From an uncultured Eubacteriales bacterium (lineage in GTDB: Bacteria; Bacillota_I; Bacilli_A; RF39; UBA660), in contig ONWZ01000055.1 of NCBI GenBank assembly GCA_900321645.1, positions 1 to 8,695 on the forward strand: 8,695 nt of DNA, given 5' to 3'. Below, piece after piece: positions 6,563 to 8,695 of this stretch; the first letter of the stretch is position 1, and the number at the start of each line of letters is the position of its first letter. The translations under genes and the position numbers were made by a program. Below the pieces are notes generated by a model. It had not been told where the DNA came from. It searched no databases and saw only the letters and a list, made by a program, of their open reading frames with translations.

Positions 6563-7491
6563 CTTTCTGTGTTTTTAAAATTAAGTTTAGCAATTTCATT
6601 AAGCTTATTTTTACCAAATTTCTTAACTACTTCTATACCAAATTTATCGACGCTATCCCCAGAGCCTTTAGGAAGTTCAATTCCAATTTCTTTACTAATT
6701 TTATTCATTTCGCTTAAGAAAATATATCTACTTATAATCGAAGCACAAGCAACAGACAAACATTGATCTTCAGCTTTTGTTAAAAAAGTTATTCCCCAAA
6801 CCTTGAAACTAGCATCTTTCAAATGATTATAATAACTTTTGGGATTCTCAAATTGATCGACAACTGCATAGTCGTAAGGATATTTCTTTTTATCAGCAAA
6901 TTGTGAAAGTACTTTATTATGTAAAATGGCTTTCATTTTGTTCATATTCATATCGCTATCATACAGTTTATTATATTGTGTATTACTAAGAATATAAGTA
7001 TTATATGGAATCTTTTTAATCACTTCTGGAACAACTCGCAAAATATCACTATCAGTCATTTTCTTTGAATCCTTAACGCCCAAATCTAATAGAAAATCGA
7101 TATTTTCTTTTTCAACATATGTAGCTGTGACAACAATTGGCCCAAAATAATCCCCTGTTCCAACTTCGTCTGATCCGATTGAATTTATTCTAAGAGGAAT
7201 CTTTCTTTCAATCTCTTTCTTTTCTTTCTTTTCATCACTGCTAGTAACTTTTGCATTACCTGAATTAATCTTTTCCGTTTCTATCCAAAAATCGGCAGCT
7301 AAATCTGCATCTCTTCCTTGAAAGACCGCTTTACCAGATTCATATAAAGTAATAACTGTATCACCATCATCAGCCTGTAATATTGCATATTGCGGAGTCT
7401 TATCTCTTTTAAATTCACTAAAATAGTCAACCATCATTTCCTTTGTTTTGTCAGAAACAACTAAAACTTTGGTAATAACCGGACTCTTCAT
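6550..7491 (-). CDS. rnhC: Ribonuclease HIII
   Basis: Cuts the RNA strand of RNA-DNA hybrids such as R-loops and Okazaki primers; cytosolic and Mg-dependent. At 313 aa it has the usual length. An N-terminal TBP-like substrate-binding domain spans about 1-75. It is joined by a Lys/Glu-rich linker (81-97) to the catalytic domain opening with GSDEVGTGDYFGP (106-118). Likely active-site acids are D108, E109, D212 (in VVDQF) and D242 (in TKAED), at the spacing I recall for Geobacillus RNase HIII. The GTG-x-YFGP form separates HIII from HII. A GAGGTG ribosome binding site is 9 nt upstream of the start (complement of 7501-7506). It is divergent from cvpA, as rnhC is from zapA-cvpA in B. subtilis, but zapA is absent here. 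Its TGA stop lies within its own terminator. Confidence 0.95.
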   Translation of the reverse strand: MKSPVITKVLVVSDKTKEMMVDYFSEFKRDKTPQYAILQADDGDTVITLYESGKAVFQGRDADLAADFWIETEKINSGNAKVTSSDEKKEKKEIERKIPLRINSIGSDEVGTGDYFGPIVVTATYVEKENIDFLLDLGVKDSKKMTDSDILRVVPEVIKKIPYNTYILSNTQYNKLYDSDMNMNKMKAILHNKVLSQFADKKKYPYDYAVVDQFENPKSYYNHLKDASFKVWGITFLTKAEDQCLSVACASIISRYIFLSEMNKISKEIGIELPKGSGDSVDKFGIEVVKKFGKNKLNEIAKLNFKNTERILK

Positions 7492-7578
7492 ATCTTTACA
7501 CCTCTAATATTATTTTATCACATTTTTATTTATTTTCATTATAATTTATTATATAATTAACATAAGGAGGATAAACAT
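7492..7578. promoter_or_regulatory. Divergent promoter region between rnhC and cvpA
   Basis: These 87 bp are almost wholly A/T. For rnhC the minus strand reads TGATAAAAT (complement of 7512-7520), one base from an extended -10. For cvpA, TATAAT occurs at 7540-7545 and again at 7552-7557; the first leaves room for a leader before the AAGGAGG ribosome binding site (7564-7570). No convincing -35 box was seen on either strand, and in such A/T-rich DNA these matches are weak evidence. Confidence 0.4.
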
Positions 7579-8301
7579 ATGAATATAAATATAAATACTT
7601 TTAATGTTATTGATATTATTATTGTATTATTTATTTTAATTGGCGGAGTAGTTGGATTTAAAGAAGGCGTCTTAAAGAAACTAACAAGTGTCATTGGATT
7701 GATACTAGTCGTAGTTTTAGCCTTTATCTTAAAAAACAAGTTATCCATTTATTTCTATGAAAACTTACCGTTTTTTGATTTGTGGGGAGTCTTTAAAGGA
7801 ATTCAGATACTAAATGTAGTATTCTATGAAATGGTTGCCTTTTTACTTATCGCTTCACTATTGATGCTGGTATATAGATTACTATTAGCGGTAACCGGAT
7901 TGATTGAAAAAATCTTAAAAGCAACAGTTATTTTAGGTATTCCTTCAAAAATATTAGGCTTCATCGTCGGTTTAGTTGAAGCATATATTTGGGTATACAT
8001 CTTTCTATTTGTTTTGACACTACCAATGATTAATATAAAAGCAATTTATACTTCAAAACTTGCTAGTTTCGTTATGGAAGAAACGCCATATCTCTCAAAG
8101 TATACTGATAAAACAAAAGATATTTACACTAACTTATACAATATAATTGATAATCGACAAGAAAAAACGAATAAAGAAGTAAATGAAGAAGCTATAAATT
8201 TAATGCTAAAATATGATATAATAACTCCTGAATCAGCTCAAAAATTAATTGATAGCAACAAAGTAAGCGTAAGCGAAAATTATGTTGTAAAGAAAGGATA
8301 A
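7579..8301 (+). CDS. cvpA: CvpA family membrane protein
   Basis: Integral membrane protein of the CvpA (colicin V production) family, 240 aa. Four hydrophobic segments are visible, at about 8-27, 37-52, 82-104 and 124-150. The first ends in the family-typical GGVVGFKEGVLKKL turn (22-35). The last 90 residues are hydrophilic. In many bacteria CvpA proteins affect envelope homeostasis, but the molecular activity is not settled. A strong AAGGAGG ribosome binding site lies 8 nt before the ATG. Position opposite rnhC matches B. subtilis yshB, which supports the call. In that species zapA precedes it and polX-mutS2 follow; here thioredoxin follows after 3 bp, so the locus is trimmed. Confidence 0.85.
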   Translation: MNININTFNVIDIIIVLFILIGGVVGFKEGVLKKLTSVIGLILVVVLAFILKNKLSIYFYENLPFFDLWGVFKGIQILNVVFYEMVAFLLIASLLMLVYRLLLAVTGLIEKILKATVILGIPSKILGFIVGLVEAYIWVYIFLFVLTLPMINIKAIYTSKLASFVMEETPYLSKYTDKTKDIYTNLYNIIDNRQEKTNKEVNEEAINLMLKYDIITPESAQKLIDSNKVSVSENYVVKKG

Positions 8302-8304
8302 TTT

Positions 8305-8601
8305 ATGGAAATAATTCATTTGGAAAACGAAAAGGATTTTGTCGAATTAATTAAAGAAGATAAAATATTAATTGATTTCTTTGCTACTTGGTGTGGCCCT
8401 TGTAAAATGTTAAGCCCTATTTTAGAAAAAGTAGAAAGCAATCTAAAAGTAGTCAAAGTTGATGTTGATGAATTTGAAGATTTGGCAAGAGAATACGGAG
8501 TTATGTCAATTCCAACATTGGTAGTATTAGAAAATGGCAAAGAAGTAAATCGCCATATTGGCTTCATTGATAAAAACAACTTAGAAAGTTTTTTGAAATA
8601 G
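8305..8601 (+). CDS. trxA: Thioredoxin
   Basis: Cytosolic dithiol-disulfide reductant that recycles proteins such as ribonucleotide reductase and peroxiredoxins. At 98 aa it is slightly shorter than the common 104-108. It has the active site WCGPC (29-33) followed by Lys, the buried Asp at 24 (LIDFF), the cis-proline in SIPT (P70), and VLENGKEVNRHIGF in the last strands. There is no signal peptide or lipobox, so it is an intracellular thioredoxin and not an exported resA-type protein. Ribosome binding site GAAAGG (8292-8297) overlaps the end of cvpA and the genes are 3 bp apart, so it is co-transcribed with cvpA. No convincing terminator follows. The gene name is a family assignment; other thioredoxin paralogues may exist elsewhere. 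Confidence 0.92.
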   Translation: MEIIHLENEKDFVELIKEDKILIDFFATWCGPCKMLSPILEKVESNLKVVKVDVDEFEDLAREYGVMSIPTLVVLENGKEVNRHIGFIDKNNLESFLK

Positions 8602-8616
8602 TGTATCAAAAAAAGG

Positions 8617-8645
8617 TTGACAGCATATATTTAATGTGTTAATAT
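8617..8645 (+). promoter_or_regulatory. Strong promoter of rpsP
   Basis: A perfect -35 TTGACA (8617-8622), a 17-bp spacer, and -10 TAATAT (8640-8645) preceded by TG (8637-8638) as an extended -10. Transcription should begin near 8652, giving a leader of about 20 nt. It is the best promoter in the window, fitting a ribosomal protein gene. A 7-bp dyad, ATTTAAT (8629-8635) and ATTAAAT (8646-8652), flanks the -10. Confidence 0.88.
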
Positions 8646-8671
8646 ATTAAATGTGTGAAGGAGGAATAAAT

Positions 8672-8695
8672 ATGGCAGTAAAAATGAGATTAAAA
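8672..8695 (+). CDS. rpsP: 30S ribosomal protein S16, first eight codons (3' end outside window)
   Basis: ATG at 8672 opens MAVKMRLK, which matches the highly conserved start of S16 (MAVKIRLKR), a small-subunit protein needed for 30S assembly. A strong AAGGAGG ribosome binding site (8658-8664) lies 7 nt upstream, behind a near-consensus promoter. Only eight residues are visible, so the call depends on this short match plus the strong expression signals. Confidence 0.78.

Noticed and set aside
8589..8613. TTTTTTGA / TCAAAAAA inverted repeat after thioredoxin as a terminator
   Set aside because: The stem is almost only A-T, has a 9-nt loop and is followed by GG instead of a T run on the plus strand; too weak to call.

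Overview
The window is A+T-rich bacterial chromosome from a Bacillota-type organism (Bacilli, or one of the small-genome relatives near the Mollicutes). The support is gene content and order: transketolase, a SirA-like protein and YneF follow one another as tkt-yneE(sirA)-yneF do in Bacillus subtilis, and rnhC is divergent from cvpA with a thioredoxin gene close by. There is also a tRNA-Ala T-box leader, and the ribosome binding sites are strong AGGAGG/GGTGAT types. TGG encodes Trp throughout, and the one TGA used as a stop sits inside a terminator, so the standard bacterial code applies rather than the UGA=Trp code of mycoplasmas. Nothing looks mobile: no insertion sequences, tRNAs, CRISPR or phage genes.

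Left part (1-2930): the 3' end of rpmF (ribosomal protein L32) and its terminator, then an extended -10 promoter driving tkt, a sirA-like gene and yneF. The tkt-sirA junction carries a long two-part hairpin. Its 15-bp perfect outer stem and 8-bp inner stem enclose the sirA ribosome binding site and start codon, which suggests translational control.

Middle (2931-6562): a complete T-box riboswitch with specifier codon GCU (Ala), a UGGU acceptor-pairing bulge and a terminator. It precedes cmk (CMP kinase), which overlaps alaS (alanyl-tRNA synthetase), so uncharged tRNA-Ala should control both genes. alaS faces rnhC (ribonuclease HIII, minus strand). Only 29 bp separate the two stop codons, and each gene has its own terminator overlapping its stop codon.

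Right part (6550-8695): rnhC is transcribed leftward from a short divergent promoter region. cvpA (membrane protein) and a thioredoxin gene run rightward. The window ends at the first eight codons of rpsP (ribosomal protein S16), behind a near-consensus promoter. The content is housekeeping: translation, pentose phosphate metabolism, nucleotide metabolism, RNA-DNA hybrid removal and thiol redox. The unusual part is the regulation: the sirA start-site hairpin and the T-box placed ahead of cmk. I saw no wholly new multi-gene system.
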